Shown: positions 25,852 to 35,912 of the stretch, one piece after another
How positions within the stretch are numbered: position 1 is the stretch's first letter
Layout: the number at the start of each line of letters is the position of its first letter
Assembly (NCBI GenBank): GCA_037137455.1
Contig: JBAXKG010000001.1
Coordinates: forward strand, 72,257-136,256
Source of the DNA: CAIVAT01 sp037137455
GTDB lineage: Bacteria; Bacteroidota; Bacteroidia; Bacteroidales; FEN-979
DNA length: 64,000 bases
Reading direction: 5' to 3'
The notes under the pieces: generated by a model
The model's input: only the letters and a program-made list of their open reading frames with translations
Told to the model about the DNA's origin: nothing
Databases searched by the model: none
Program-made: the position numbers and the translations under genes

Positions 25852-26688
25852 TTATTCGTCAAAAATAGAAAGATTCTTTTTTTCCCGTGCGTTTTTGGCC
25901 AGTTGACGGGCGATGTTGAGGCGAAATCCAGGAAAGTTGGAGATAAAAGCGCCGATTTTCACACTGATATCTGAATACATAAGGGTTTTCGGCTTCAGGA
26001 TCAATTGTATCAGTTGACGGGCAACATCCTCTGGTGTCTTTGGTTTTGTGAATAGCTTTGTCAGGAAATTTTGTCGCTCTGCCATCAGAAAATCCTGATC
26101 AACTTCACCCAGGCGTGAATCGGGGCGCGAATCGGTTCTGATATATCCCGGGAAATACTCACTGACGATGATCTCTGTCCCGGCCCATTCAGCCTGGATT
26201 GTGCGTGTCCATGCCGAGAATGCTGCTTTGGAACAAACGTATGGTGCATAAAACGGAATTCCCATCATAAAACCCGGAGATCCGATGTTGATGATATGCC
26301 CGCCACCCTGCTTGCGCATAAATTTGATAGCCTCTTGTGTTGCGGCAACAGGAGCGACAAGGTTTACCGAGAACGCCTGCAGCAAATCAGCCGGTTTCAC
26401 GACAGCTGACTTTGCCACGATAATGCTGGCCGCGTTGTTTATAAGTACATCGATCCGGCCAAAATGGGAAATGACGTTACGAATCATCTCCCTGGCTGAT
26501 GTTTCATCGACCAGGTCGACTGAAATGACCATTGGCTTGTGCATCATCGCAGCCAGAGCGTCCAATTTCTCTATCCTTCGGGCGGCAATAACGACATTTG
26601 CCCCGGCAGCATCAAGAGCCAGCGCTGTTGCAGCGCCAAGACCGGAAGAGGCTCCGGTGATCAGAATAACTTTTTGATTAATTGACAA
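25852..26688 (-). CDS. Short-chain dehydrogenase/reductase (SDR), second copy
   Basis: A 278-residue classical SDR with TGASSGLGAATA at the N-terminus, INNAAS, NIGSPG (serine) and YVCSK (catalytic tyrosine and lysine). Its tail DEYFPGYIRTDSRPDS and a C-terminal basic helix differ from the other SDR at 3289, so they are not recent duplicates. NAD(P)-linked oxidoreductase, substrate unknown. It is separated by 39 bp from the EXPERA-like gene on the same strand, perhaps an operon. Confidence 0.87.
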   Translation of the reverse strand: MSINQKVILITGASSGLGAATALALDAAGANVVIAARRIEKLDALAAMMHKPMVISVDLVDETSAREMIRNVISHFGRIDVLINNAASIIVAKSAVVKPADLLQAFSVNLVAPVAATQEAIKFMRKQGGGHIINIGSPGFMMGIPFYAPYVCSKAAFSAWTRTIQAEWAGTEIIVSEYFPGYIRTDSRPDSRLGEVDQDFLMAERQNFLTKLFTKPKTPEDVARQLIQLILKPKTLMYSDISVKIGAFISNFPGFRLNIARQLAKNAREKKNLSIFDE

Positions 26689-26690
26689 TG

Positions 26691-26722
26691 GACTGACGAA
26701 TTACGAATGACTTGTGACGAAA
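26691..26722 (+). repeat. GACGAAT/TACGAATGAC short repeat
   Basis: Imperfect GACGAATTAC / GAATGAC / GTGACGAA units directly upstream of the SDR start. A similar sequence occurs at 32881-32910, and a shorter one (TTACGAATTACGA) at 28949-28962. Confidence 0.45.
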
Positions 26723-26767
26723 TAAAAATCGGCAATTTCAGAAAAAAAATCAAAAGTAAAAAGATTG

Positions 26768-26798
26768 TTGGATACATGGCATTGATTTGATAAGTTTG
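26768..26798 (+). promoter_or_regulatory. Bacteroidota-type promoter for galM
   Basis: TTG (26768-26770), 20 bp, then TAAGTTTG (26791-26798). It ends 23 bp before the galM ATG at 26822. Confidence 0.65.
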
Positions 26799-26821
26799 TA
26801 GTAAAATCAAATATTGATGAT

Positions 26822-28006
26822 ATGAGAAAGAACAAGTTTTTTTTTCTTGTGATAATCTGGTTGTTCATAAGCGCTTCATGCAATATTCAGGTTAATGACA
26901 GGGATACCGGTTATAATGATTCCATTACCATTAATAAAATAACAAATATTTTACCGTCGGAAAAAAATCCTGAAATCATGAAAGAATCCTTTGGGAAAGC
27001 AGATCAGAAGGAGGTTTTCCTATATTCCCTTTCCAACAGCAACGGCATAATTGTGAAGATCACAAATTACGGCGGCATTATCACATCCATACTCGTTCCT
27101 GATAAAACCGGCCGTTTGGGCGATATTGTTTTGGGTTATGATAGCCTGAGTCAATACATTGCCAACAGTCCATACTTTGGCGCTATTATTGGCCGGTACG
27201 CAAACCGTATCGCAAAAGGGTCGTTTGCTCTTAACGGGAAAAGTTACAAACTCGCCATTAACAATGGGAATAACAGTCTGCACGGCGGATTGAAAGGATT
27301 TGACAAGGTCGTGTGGGATGCAAAGGAGATAGCAGATTCAACAAAGACTCAGCTGGAACTGACTTACCTGAGCAAAGATGGCGAGGAGGGGTACCCGGGA
27401 AACCTGAAGATAAAGGTGACTTACTCCCTTGATGACTACAATATTCTAACAATGCTGATTGAAGCGGAAACCGATAAACCGACTCCTGTAAATTTATGCA
27501 ATCACACCTATTTCAACCTGAGTGAAGCCGACACCAGCATTCTCGGACATATTCTTACACTTTACGCAGATCAGTTCACACAGGTCGATAGTGAACTGAT
27601 TCCAACCGGGGCAATGCCTTTCGTCAGAGGAACTGCCATGGATTTCAACAACTCAGTCGCGGTTGGTGAGCGAATCGGCAAAGTGAAAGGCGGGTATGAT
27701 CACAACTATATTTTAAAGAAAAAAGAAGGAGTTCTTTCAATGGCTGCACAAATATATGATCCGCGCACGGGGCGCCAGGTCGAAATATCAACCACTCAAC
27801 CCGGCCTACAGTTTTATTCCGGTAATTTTCTTGATGGTACCATCAAAGGGAAAAGCGGGAAACAGTATAATAAATACTGGGGATTATGTCTTGAGGCCCA
27901 GCATTTTCCAGATTCGCCAAATCATTCTGACTTTCCAAATACTATTTTAAAACCAGGTGAAAAATTTTCTGAAACCACTGTTTATAGGTTCAGTGTCCTC
28001 AAGTAG
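26822..28006 (+). CDS. galM: Aldose 1-epimerase, lipoprotein form
   Basis: Mutarotase interconverting alpha and beta anomers of galactose/glucose. The 394-residue protein has a lipoprotein signal (FLVIIWLFISASC), so it acts at the cell envelope. Family motifs are NYGGIITSI, GAIIGRYANRIAKGSF, NNGNNSLHGG, the catalytic histidine in CNHTYFNL, GYDHNYIL and the catalytic glutamate in GLCLEAQHFPDSPNH. About 65 residues of low-complexity linker separate the lipobox from the enzyme domain. It fits with galK at 29055 and the symporter at 21027. Confidence 0.93.
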   Translation: MRKNKFFFLVIIWLFISASCNIQVNDRDTGYNDSITINKITNILPSEKNPEIMKESFGKADQKEVFLYSLSNSNGIIVKITNYGGIITSILVPDKTGRLGDIVLGYDSLSQYIANSPYFGAIIGRYANRIAKGSFALNGKSYKLAINNGNNSLHGGLKGFDKVVWDAKEIADSTKTQLELTYLSKDGEEGYPGNLKIKVTYSLDDYNILTMLIEAETDKPTPVNLCNHTYFNLSEADTSILGHILTLYADQFTQVDSELIPTGAMPFVRGTAMDFNNSVAVGERIGKVKGGYDHNYILKKKEGVLSMAAQIYDPRTGRQVEISTTQPGLQFYSGNFLDGTIKGKSGKQYNKYWGLCLEAQHFPDSPNHSDFPNTILKPGEKFSETTVYRFSVLK

Positions 28007-28039
28007 GAGATAAAACTATTTACAGTTTTCGAATTTGGT

Positions 28040-28939
28040 TCAGTATTTATTAGGTACAAATGTTTGCTCCGACATGGGTGGACGCACATAGGCTTTATCC
28101 TTTTCGAGCGGTGGCAAAATAATCGTTTCCCGGGGAACGTCTTCATATGGTATAAGGCTCAGCAAATGGCTGATGCAGTTAAGGCGGGCACGGCGCTTAT
28201 CATCAGCTTCAACAACGTACCATGGTGATTGTTTGGTATCAGTATAAGCGAACATCTCATCCTTTGCTTTTGAGTAGTCAATCCATTTTGTCCGCGATTC
28301 CACATCCATGGGGCTTATTTTCCAGCGACGGGTAGGGTCGTTGATCCGTTGAATAAACCTCTTTTCCTGTTCTTTATCACTTACCGAAAACCAGTACTTT
28401 AACAAGATGATCCCTGAGCGGGTCAGCATATTTTCAAAATTCGGACAGGAGCGCAGAAAGTCCCAGTATTCTTCATCGGTGCAAAAACCCATTACCCGTT
28501 CAACTCCTGCCCTGTTATACCAGCTACGGTCGAAAAGGACCATTTCGCCGGCTGCTGGCAGATGTGGAACATAGCGTTGAAAATACCACTGCGTTTTCTC
28601 CTTTTCGGTTGGGACACCCAGCGCTACAACCCGGCAAACGCGGGGGTTGAGACTTTCGGTGATCCGTTTGATTGAGCCCCCTTTCCCTGCAGCATCCCTC
28701 CCTTCGAAAAGAACCACCACCCTGAGCCCTTTATATTTGATCCATTCCTGGAGCCTGACCAGTTCGACCTGAAGCTTGGCTAACTCCTCTTCATAAATGT
28801 TGCCGGGTAGTTTTTCATGACCCTCATCTTCAGAATTGAAATGACTCGAAGCATCAGAAATACCAACAACCTCATCTGGCTTGGATTTCTTATCTTTTAC
28901 TTTGTCGCCATCTTTTAGTTTATCCTTTTTATGTCCCAT
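28040..28939 (-). CDS. ppk2: Polyphosphate kinase 2 (PPK2 class I-like)
   Basis: Phosphotransferase that moves phosphate between polyphosphate and nucleotides. The 299-residue protein has Walker A VLFEGRDAAGKGGSIKR, the lid region LNPRVCRVVALGVPTEKEKTQWYFQRY and Walker B VLFDRSWYNRAGVERVMGF. A charged, lysine/aspartate-rich N-terminal tail of about 50 residues precedes the domain. Single-domain size fits class I PPK2. It stands alone between galM and galK. Confidence 0.93.
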   Translation of the reverse strand: MGHKKDKLKDGDKVKDKKSKPDEVVGISDASSHFNSEDEGHEKLPGNIYEEELAKLQVELVRLQEWIKYKGLRVVVLFEGRDAAGKGGSIKRITESLNPRVCRVVALGVPTEKEKTQWYFQRYVPHLPAAGEMVLFDRSWYNRAGVERVMGFCTDEEYWDFLRSCPNFENMLTRSGIILLKYWFSVSDKEQEKRFIQRINDPTRRWKISPMDVESRTKWIDYSKAKDEMFAYTDTKQSPWYVVEADDKRRARLNCISHLLSLIPYEDVPRETIILPPLEKDKAYVRPPMSEQTFVPNKY

Positions 28940-29054
28940 AACTGTATGATTACGAATTACGATTTTAAATTTACTATTCCTTATGCCTAAATTTCTACTT
29001 CTATTTTACTAAATTATGAAAAATATCACACAAACAAATTATTCCATCAAATGA

Positions 29055-30221
29055 CTATATTATCTCCCTGACACCATCTGAAACTTCTGCCAGATAAAAA
29101 TTTGCTTTGATGCCAGTTTTTGTATAATATTCCTTGCCAACCTGATCAATAAAAGTCTCAACGGCATTTTCACGCACGAGGCTTACCGTACATCCTCCGA
29201 AACCAGCGCCGGTCATCCGGGAGCCAACAACACCATTGATTTTCTGTGCTGCATCAACCATGGTATCCAATTCAAATCCGGTCACCTCATAGTTTTCACG
29301 CAACGACTCATGAGAAGCATTCATCAGGGCCCCAAACAGCATTATATCGCCTTTGATCAGGCTGGAAACGGCATTCAAAACACGTTGATTCTCGGAAATA
29401 ACGTGACGTGCCCTTTTGCGGATCAGTTCATCCGGAATATCATCCTGCATTTTATAAAACTGCATGAAACTGATCTCCCCCAGTTTAGAAATATTCATTT
29501 TACGACTCATGTAAGTTACTGCAAGCTGACATTCGGTAACCCTTTCATTGTACTTCGAATCGGCCAGCCCACGTTGTTTGTTAGTATTCCCGATGATAAG
29601 TTTGAACCCATTCAGGATAAATGAAACCAACTTGTATTCCAGCGTCAGGCAGTTCAGAAAAATAGCATTATCCTTTTTACCCATCCCGACTGCAAACATA
29701 TCCATAATCCCGCAATTAAGGCCAACAAATTCATTCTCGGCACGTTGCGACATTTTCACCAGGTTGATCATTTCCAGTTGTCGAGCATTCAACATCACAG
29801 CCAATGCATAGGCGGTGACCATTTCGATGGAGGCGGATGAAGATAAACCAGCGCTATTAGGAATATCACCCGAGTATAGCATGTCAAATCCGGCAACAGG
29901 AATATTCAATTGCCTGAACTGATCGAAAATCCCTAAGGGGTAATTCACCCATTGTCCGCTAATTTTTTTAGATAATTCTCCAATTGGAACTTCTGCTCTG
30001 AATTCCATATTTGTCGAAGCAAGCCTGACAATTGCATCGGCTGTATTGCGTATTAAAAGGTAGGTGCCATATTGTAAGGCGCATGGCAGAACAAAACCGC
30101 CATTATAATCTGTATGCTCCCCAATCAGGTTGACACGGCCAGGCGCAAAAAAACACCTCGGCATATTTTCGGGATTTCCGTAAAATCGAAAAAAATGGTC
30201 GTACAAGTTATTAAGGTCCAT
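29055..30221 (-). CDS. galK: Galactokinase
   Basis: GHMP kinase that phosphorylates alpha-galactose at C1 (Leloir pathway). The 388-residue protein shows the galactokinase signature GRVNLIGEHTDYNGGFVLPCA, the ATP-binding GLSSSASIE preceded by SGDIPNSA, the catalytic aspartate in CGIMDMFAVGMGKKDNA and the third motif GAGFGGCTVSL. galM lies 1.1 kb away and divergent; galT is not in the window. Confidence 0.95.
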   Translation of the reverse strand: MDLNNLYDHFFRFYGNPENMPRCFFAPGRVNLIGEHTDYNGGFVLPCALQYGTYLLIRNTADAIVRLASTNMEFRAEVPIGELSKKISGQWVNYPLGIFDQFRQLNIPVAGFDMLYSGDIPNSAGLSSSASIEMVTAYALAVMLNARQLEMINLVKMSQRAENEFVGLNCGIMDMFAVGMGKKDNAIFLNCLTLEYKLVSFILNGFKLIIGNTNKQRGLADSKYNERVTECQLAVTYMSRKMNISKLGEISFMQFYKMQDDIPDELIRKRARHVISENQRVLNAVSSLIKGDIMLFGALMNASHESLRENYEVTGFELDTMVDAAQKINGVVGSRMTGAGFGGCTVSLVRENAVETFIDQVGKEYYTKTGIKANFYLAEVSDGVREII

Positions 30222-30353
30222 TACGGGAACGTTAGATTTGGTGACTAAATTAAAAATAAAATGGATGTAAAAATAAATTTATATGATGAAAACAAAGGAG
30301 AACAGAAGGGTATGCCGGAAAATGATAATTTTGTCAAATTATAAAATGATGCT

Positions 30354-32876
30354 GTGGTCCGCTATTTATCTGCATTACTCCTTAATTGTATTCTCCTGAC
30401 TTTTGATTCCGTTTGTGCCCAGGATTTTAATAATGTTGAGCTTAAAGGTAACTGGAAATTCCGTATGATCGGAACCGACGACTGGATGCCTGCAAAGGTG
30501 CCAGGCGTGGTTCATCTTGATCTGATGAACAACAAAGTTATTTCTGATCCATTTTTGCGCGACAATGAATCGAAAGTGCAATGGATCGGAGATACCGGGT
30601 GGGAATACGTTAACGCGTTTGATAATTCAGAGAAAAATATGTCGTGGAGGCATATCGAGATGATTTTCATGGGCCTTGACACATATGCTAACGTATATCT
30701 CAATGATTCTCTGATACTTGTTGCCGATAACATGTTCCGCGAATGGGTTGTCGATATAAAGTCACTATTGCATGTTGGCACAAACACATTGCGGGTACAG
30801 TTTCCCGCTGTGAATCAGAAAATTAAATCAATATACGATCGGTTGCCGAATAAACTACCTGGAGATGAAAAGGTTGTATGCCGGAAAGCAGCCTATCATT
30901 TTGGATGGGATTGGGGGCCAAAGTTCGTTACCAGTGGAATCTGGAGGCCCGTTTATCTTCGTTACCGGAACGCTGTAAATGTTGCCGGAGTTCAGTTTAT
31001 ACAGAAAAATCTGACCGATTCCATTGCAGATTTATCGGCACAGTTTACAATAGATGCCGAACTGGACGATTCGGTCTCCATCAGGCTTTTTGATGATACT
31101 ACTGAAATTGTCCGGCAAACCAGGCTGTTGAACCGGGGCACAAATGTGATCAGGAGCGATTTTTCTATCCTGAATCCTGCACGCTGGTGGCCAAACGGCA
31201 TGGGCGATCCGACACTGTACAATTTTGGTTATGAAATATATGTGGGCAAACGACTTGTTGACAAAGGGCTTCAAAGGATCGGATTGCGAACCATTGAACT
31301 GGTTCAGGATATAGATCCAATCGGAAAATCCTTCTTTTTCAAGGTCAATAGTATTCCGGTATTCATAAGGGGCGCCAATTATATACCGCAGGATAACTTT
31401 TTGCCCCGTGTAAAAGATTCATCATACATAGCGCTGATCAGGGATGTGAAAGAGGCCAATATGAACATGCTTCGTGTGTGGGGCGGCGGTATTTACGAAA
31501 ATGATATTTTCTATGATCTGTGTGATGAAAATGGCATAATGGTATGGCAGGATTTTATGTTCGCATGTGCCATGTATCCGGGAAATAAAGAATTTTTGGA
31601 TAATGTAAGGGAGGAGGCAATTCAGAACATCGTCAGGCTGAGGCGCCATCCTTGTATAGCTTTATGGTGTGGCAATAACGAAATTGATGAAGGCTGGAAA
31701 AACTGGGGATGGCAGAAGTTGTATAATTACTCTTCGGAGGATTCTGCTTCGATATATAATAATTACCGGTTGATTTTCAGCACGATTCTTCCGAGCAACG
31801 TGAAAAGATTTGACACTTTGCGTTCATACATTCCAACATCGCCACTTCATGGATGGGGACGCCCTGAAAGTATGACCGAGGGCGATTCGCACTATTGGGG
31901 GATTTGGTGGGGCAAAGAGCCATTTACGGTTTATGAGAACAAAGTAGGCCGGTTCATGTCAGAATACGGATTTCAGGGCTTTCCTGACTTTGGGACAATT
32001 CAAAAATTCACTTCACCTAAAGACCGGTTCATCGGATCCAAAGTGATGAAGGCGCATCAGAAACATCCTGCAGGATATGAAACAATTGACGAATACCTGT
32101 TGCGCGATTATAAAAAACCGAAAGATTTTGAATCCTATTTATATGTATCCCGGCTTTTACAGGCCAAAGGGATAAAATTGGCGATTGAGGCTCACCGCCG
32201 GGCAAAACCATGGTGCATGGGTACATTATTCTGGCAATTGAACGATTGCTGGCCGGCAGTATCCTGGTCATCGCGCGATTATTATGGAAAGAAAAAAGCG
32301 CTTCACTTTGCCATCCCTGCATCTTTTAACAACCTGCTTGTTTCACCTGTTGTGGAAGATGGCCGCGTCAGGGTATATATTTCATCTGAAAAAAATGAAC
32401 TGATAAAAGGGATCTTGTTTGTTAAACTAATTGATTTTAAAGGCAATATTTATGCAAACGAGGAATTTCCCATTGAAATTTCCGGAAACGTATCGCTGAT
32501 TTATTTTGATACATTAAAAACAGCCTATTTAGGGAAATTGAATCCTGCAGAAGCTTTGTGCCTCGTGAACTTTAAAGATTCCAATGATAAGAATTACAAG
32601 AATTTACTTTATTTTGTTTCTCCCAAAGACCTGTCCCTGCCTGTGCCGATGATAAATAAACAGGTAATTGAAACACCAACCGGTTACAGAATAGAACTTT
32701 CTTGTGACAAACTTGCAAAGAACGTAATCATATCCTCAATTGTAAATGGTGAATTTTCGGATAATTATTTTGATCTGTTACCCGGTGAATCGGTGGATGT
32801 GAAGTTCACAACTTCAAAAAGATTTTCTAAGATGGCTGATATGATCGTTGTTAAAAGTCTCACGGATAGCTATTGA
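30354..32876 (+). CDS. GH2 beta-mannosidase, secreted
   Basis: Exo-acting beta-mannosidase, 840 residues, GTG start, signal peptide 1-22 (SVCAQ). Domains follow the GH2 order: jelly-roll sugar-binding domain (KVPGVVHLDLM, RHIEMIFMGLDTYANVYLND), Ig-like domain, then a TIM barrel with IRGANYIPQDNF, MLRVWGGGIYENDIFY, acid/base glutamate in LWCGNNEIDEGW, the nucleophile in MSEYGFQGFPD and WQLNDCWPAVSWSS. It probably acts with the GH92 enzyme downstream on mannose-rich glycans such as N-glycans or mannans. Confidence 0.92.
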   Translation: MVRYLSALLLNCILLTFDSVCAQDFNNVELKGNWKFRMIGTDDWMPAKVPGVVHLDLMNNKVISDPFLRDNESKVQWIGDTGWEYVNAFDNSEKNMSWRHIEMIFMGLDTYANVYLNDSLILVADNMFREWVVDIKSLLHVGTNTLRVQFPAVNQKIKSIYDRLPNKLPGDEKVVCRKAAYHFGWDWGPKFVTSGIWRPVYLRYRNAVNVAGVQFIQKNLTDSIADLSAQFTIDAELDDSVSIRLFDDTTEIVRQTRLLNRGTNVIRSDFSILNPARWWPNGMGDPTLYNFGYEIYVGKRLVDKGLQRIGLRTIELVQDIDPIGKSFFFKVNSIPVFIRGANYIPQDNFLPRVKDSSYIALIRDVKEANMNMLRVWGGGIYENDIFYDLCDENGIMVWQDFMFACAMYPGNKEFLDNVREEAIQNIVRLRRHPCIALWCGNNEIDEGWKNWGWQKLYNYSSEDSASIYNNYRLIFSTILPSNVKRFDTLRSYIPTSPLHGWGRPESMTEGDSHYWGIWWGKEPFTVYENKVGRFMSEYGFQGFPDFGTIQKFTSPKDRFIGSKVMKAHQKHPAGYETIDEYLLRDYKKPKDFESYLYVSRLLQAKGIKLAIEAHRRAKPWCMGTLFWQLNDCWPAVSWSSRDYYGKKKALHFAIPASFNNLLVSPVVEDGRVRVYISSEKNELIKGILFVKLIDFKGNIYANEEFPIEISGNVSLIYFDTLKTAYLGKLNPAEALCLVNFKDSNDKNYKNLLYFVSPKDLSLPVPMINKQVIETPTGYRIELSCDKLAKNVIISSIVNGEFSDNYFDLLPGESVDVKFTTSKRFSKMADMIVVKSLTDSY

Positions 32877-32880
32877 TAAT

Positions 32881-32910
32881 GACGAATGACCAATGACGAG
32901 TGACGAGTAA
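32881..32910 (+). repeat. GACGAATGAC / GACGAGTGAC short repeat
   Basis: Three to four imperfect copies of a GACGAATGAC-like decamer between the mannosidase stop and the GH92 start. Similar sequence at 26691-26722. Confidence 0.5.
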
Positions 32911-32972
32911 AAGGCGATCTGTTCCAGGATGTGGTATTCAATTTTAGGCATGATTACAAAATCAAAAACGAG

Positions 32973-35912
32973 ATGAAACGGAAATGGATGTGTATTATGT
33001 TTTGCCTGGCCGCTACTGCAATAATTCAGGCCCAATCGCCAAAAACCATTTTTCTGACTGATTATGTCAACCCGTTCATTGGCACCGGTGGTCATGGGCA
33101 CACATATCCCGGGGCGACCGTTCCATTCGGGATGGTGCAACTGAGCCCCGATACACGCCTCGAAGGCTGGGATGGTTGCTCTGCCTATCATGCAAGCGAT
33201 TCGGTCATCTACGGATTCAGCCATACCCACCTCAGCGGAACAGGTTGCTCCGATTATGGCGACATTCTGGTTATGCCAGTTACCGGGACAGTTAACCTTG
33301 AAAATTATGGATATGCTTCGCCTTTCAATAAAACTGAAGAATTTGCCTCACCGGGATACTACCGTGTCCGGCTTTTAAAAGGCCAAATCGATGCTGAGCT
33401 CACTTCGACTGCGCGCGTAGGCATGCACCGCTATAATTTCACGGAAGCCGGACTTTCAAATATTGTGATTGACCTGAAACACCGCGACAAGGTTCTCGAA
33501 TCGGGTTTGAAGGTCAGCGGCAATGACGAAGTGGAGGGATTTCGTATTTCACAGGCCTGGGCAGCACGGCAGATGGTCTATTTCGTTGCAAAGTTCTCCA
33601 AACCATTCGAATCGTATACTCTTTCAAATGGCGGGCAATTATCGAAAGAGCTGAATGAAGTGAATGGCGATAACATCAAAGCTTTTTTTACCTTCCCGAC
33701 CAATGCTGGTGAACCGATCATAGTGAAGGTGGGCATATCAGGCGTCAGTATCGAAGGCGCCCGTAAAAACCTTGAAGCAGAGGTTCCCGGATGGGATTTT
33801 GACACAATCGTCAACAAGGCATCACTTGAATGGAATAGTGCGTTGGGGAAAATTAAAGCCGAAGAAGGTACTCACGAACAACAGGTAATATTTTACACGG
33901 CGCTTTATCATACCATGCTGCAACCAAATATTTACAACGATGTGGATGGCCAGTATCGTGGCCGCGATCTGAAGGTTCACAAGGCCGAAGGATTTGATTA
34001 TTATACCGTTTTTTCATTATGGGATACCTACAGGGCCGCCAATCCACTCTACACAATCATCGAGCCTGAACGTGTCAACGATTTTATAAATACATTTCTT
34101 CGTCAATATGATGACGGAGGGATGCTGCCGGTGTGGGAGCTTTCGGGCAATGAAACGGGCTGCATGGTAGGCTACCACGCGGTTCCGGTCATCGCCGATG
34201 CCTGGCAGAAGGGAATCAGAGGATTTGACGGGAACAAGGCGCTCGAAGCGATGAAGCACAGCGCCGAACAGGACCATCTCGGGTTAAAATATTACAAAGC
34301 CAAAGGGTACATTCCTGCCGACCGGGAAGGAGAATCGGTGTCGAAAACTCTTGAATATGCCTATGATGATTGGTGCATTGCCACGATGGCCAAATCTCTT
34401 GACAAGCAAAATGATTATAAAACCTACCTCATACGCGCTCAGAATTACAAGAATTTATTCGACCGGGTTTCGGGTTTCATGCGTGCCAAATCGAATGAAA
34501 CATGGTTCACACCTTTTGATCCTGCCGAAGTGAATTTCAATTATACTGAAGCCAACGCCTGGCAATATAGTTTCTATGTACCTCATGACATTGGAGGATT
34601 AATGATGCTCCTCGGCGGACGCGATAAATTTGCCATAAAACTGGATGAACTGTTTTCGGCCGATTCAAAGACCACCGGACGTGACCAACCGGACATCACC
34701 GGGCTCATCGGGCAATATGCACATGGTAACGAACCCAGCCATCACATGGCCTATCTTTATGATTATGCTGGAACCCCATGGAAAACGCAGGAACTGGTAC
34801 ACCGGATCTGCACCGATTTTTATAAAAACTCCCGGGACGGACTGATTGGCAATGAAGATTGCGGACAAATGTCGGCATGGTACGTGTTCAGCGCGATGGG
34901 TTTCTATCCTGTTACGCCGGGTTCTGATATCTATGCTTTTGGTTCGCCGATTTTTCCCAAAGTAACTATCAGCCTCGGGAATGGAAAAAACTTCACAATA
35001 AGGGCGATCAATGTAAACGAGCGTAATTTCTATATTCAATCGGCCAGTCTTAATGGAAAACCTCACACAAAATGTTATATCAGCCATGCCGATATTATTA
35101 AAGGAGGCGAACTCAGATTCAACATGGGACCACAACCTAACAAAGCCTGGGGGGTGGGTTACGGCGCCTTTCCTGATTCATATATTGCCGAATTTGCCAT
35201 AACACCGGTTCCATCGGTTTTCAAGGGAAATCAAACTTTTATGGATTCCACAGTGGTTACCCTTACCTGTGCCCTGCCCGGAGTAAATATCCATTTCACC
35301 TTAGATGGTTCAGAACCCGACCTGAAATCAATGGTTTACCAGCGTCCGTTTATCCTGAGAAAATCAACGACACTAAAAGCATTTGCAATTGGGAAAGAGT
35401 CGCCGAAAAGCCTTACGATTGAAGCGCGGTTTAATAAAATCCAGATAAACCGGAAGATCACGCTGAATACCAAATATTCAGGTCAATATTCAGCCGGTGG
35501 AGACCACGCGCTGATCGATTTTCTCAATGGCAGCGACAACTTCAAAACGGGCTCATGGCAGGGATATGAAGGCGTAGACATTGATGCTGTGGTCGATCTT
35601 GGATCGGTTCAGCCTGTACGCAAACTCTCGCTCAGATGCTTGCAGGACCAGGGCGCCTGGATTTTTATGCCGACCGGGGTTTCATGGTGGATATCGGACG
35701 ATGGCGCGAATTACACGAAATTATCAACTATTGCAAATGATGCCGATGAACATCAGGATGGAGTAATAACCAAAGAATTCTCGGTGAACCTTAAAAACCA
35801 GAAAGTCCGTTTTGTGAAAGTCGTTGCCAAAAACCGCGGAGTTTGTCCGGCATGGCATCCGGGCGCCGGCGGGAAGGCATGGGTGTTTGCAGATGAAATC
35901 ACGGTAGAATAA
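32973..35912 (+). CDS. GH92 alpha-mannosidase with C-terminal chitobiase-like and F5/8-type domains
   Basis: Calcium-dependent exo-alpha-mannosidase. From ATG 32973 it has a signal peptide (MCIMFCLAATAIIQAQ). N-terminal beta-sandwich with VNPFIGTGGHGHTYPGA and PFGMVQLSPD; (alpha/alpha)6 domain with FSLWDTYRAANPLYTII, MLPVWELSGNETGCMVGYH, GNEPSHHMAYLYDYAGTPWKTQ and GNEDCGQMSAWYVFSAMGFYPV, all GH92 signatures. After residue about 760 comes a chitobiase C-terminal-like domain (VNIHFTLDGSEPD) and a discoidin-like beta-sandwich for glycan binding. A GTG at 32931 would be in frame but gives a poor signal peptide. It overlaps the next gene by 1 bp. Confidence 0.93.
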   Translation: MKRKWMCIMFCLAATAIIQAQSPKTIFLTDYVNPFIGTGGHGHTYPGATVPFGMVQLSPDTRLEGWDGCSAYHASDSVIYGFSHTHLSGTGCSDYGDILVMPVTGTVNLENYGYASPFNKTEEFASPGYYRVRLLKGQIDAELTSTARVGMHRYNFTEAGLSNIVIDLKHRDKVLESGLKVSGNDEVEGFRISQAWAARQMVYFVAKFSKPFESYTLSNGGQLSKELNEVNGDNIKAFFTFPTNAGEPIIVKVGISGVSIEGARKNLEAEVPGWDFDTIVNKASLEWNSALGKIKAEEGTHEQQVIFYTALYHTMLQPNIYNDVDGQYRGRDLKVHKAEGFDYYTVFSLWDTYRAANPLYTIIEPERVNDFINTFLRQYDDGGMLPVWELSGNETGCMVGYHAVPVIADAWQKGIRGFDGNKALEAMKHSAEQDHLGLKYYKAKGYIPADREGESVSKTLEYAYDDWCIATMAKSLDKQNDYKTYLIRAQNYKNLFDRVSGFMRAKSNETWFTPFDPAEVNFNYTEANAWQYSFYVPHDIGGLMMLLGGRDKFAIKLDELFSADSKTTGRDQPDITGLIGQYAHGNEPSHHMAYLYDYAGTPWKTQELVHRICTDFYKNSRDGLIGNEDCGQMSAWYVFSAMGFYPVTPGSDIYAFGSPIFPKVTISLGNGKNFTIRAINVNERNFYIQSASLNGKPHTKCYISHADIIKGGELRFNMGPQPNKAWGVGYGAFPDSYIAEFAITPVPSVFKGNQTFMDSTVVTLTCALPGVNIHFTLDGSEPDLKSMVYQRPFILRKSTTLKAFAIGKESPKSLTIEARFNKIQINRKITLNTKYSGQYSAGGDHALIDFLNGSDNFKTGSWQGYEGVDIDAVVDLGSVQPVRKLSLRCLQDQGAWIFMPTGVSWWISDDGANYTKLSTIANDADEHQDGVITKEFSVNLKNQKVRFVKVVAKNRGVCPAWHPGAGGKAWVFADEITVE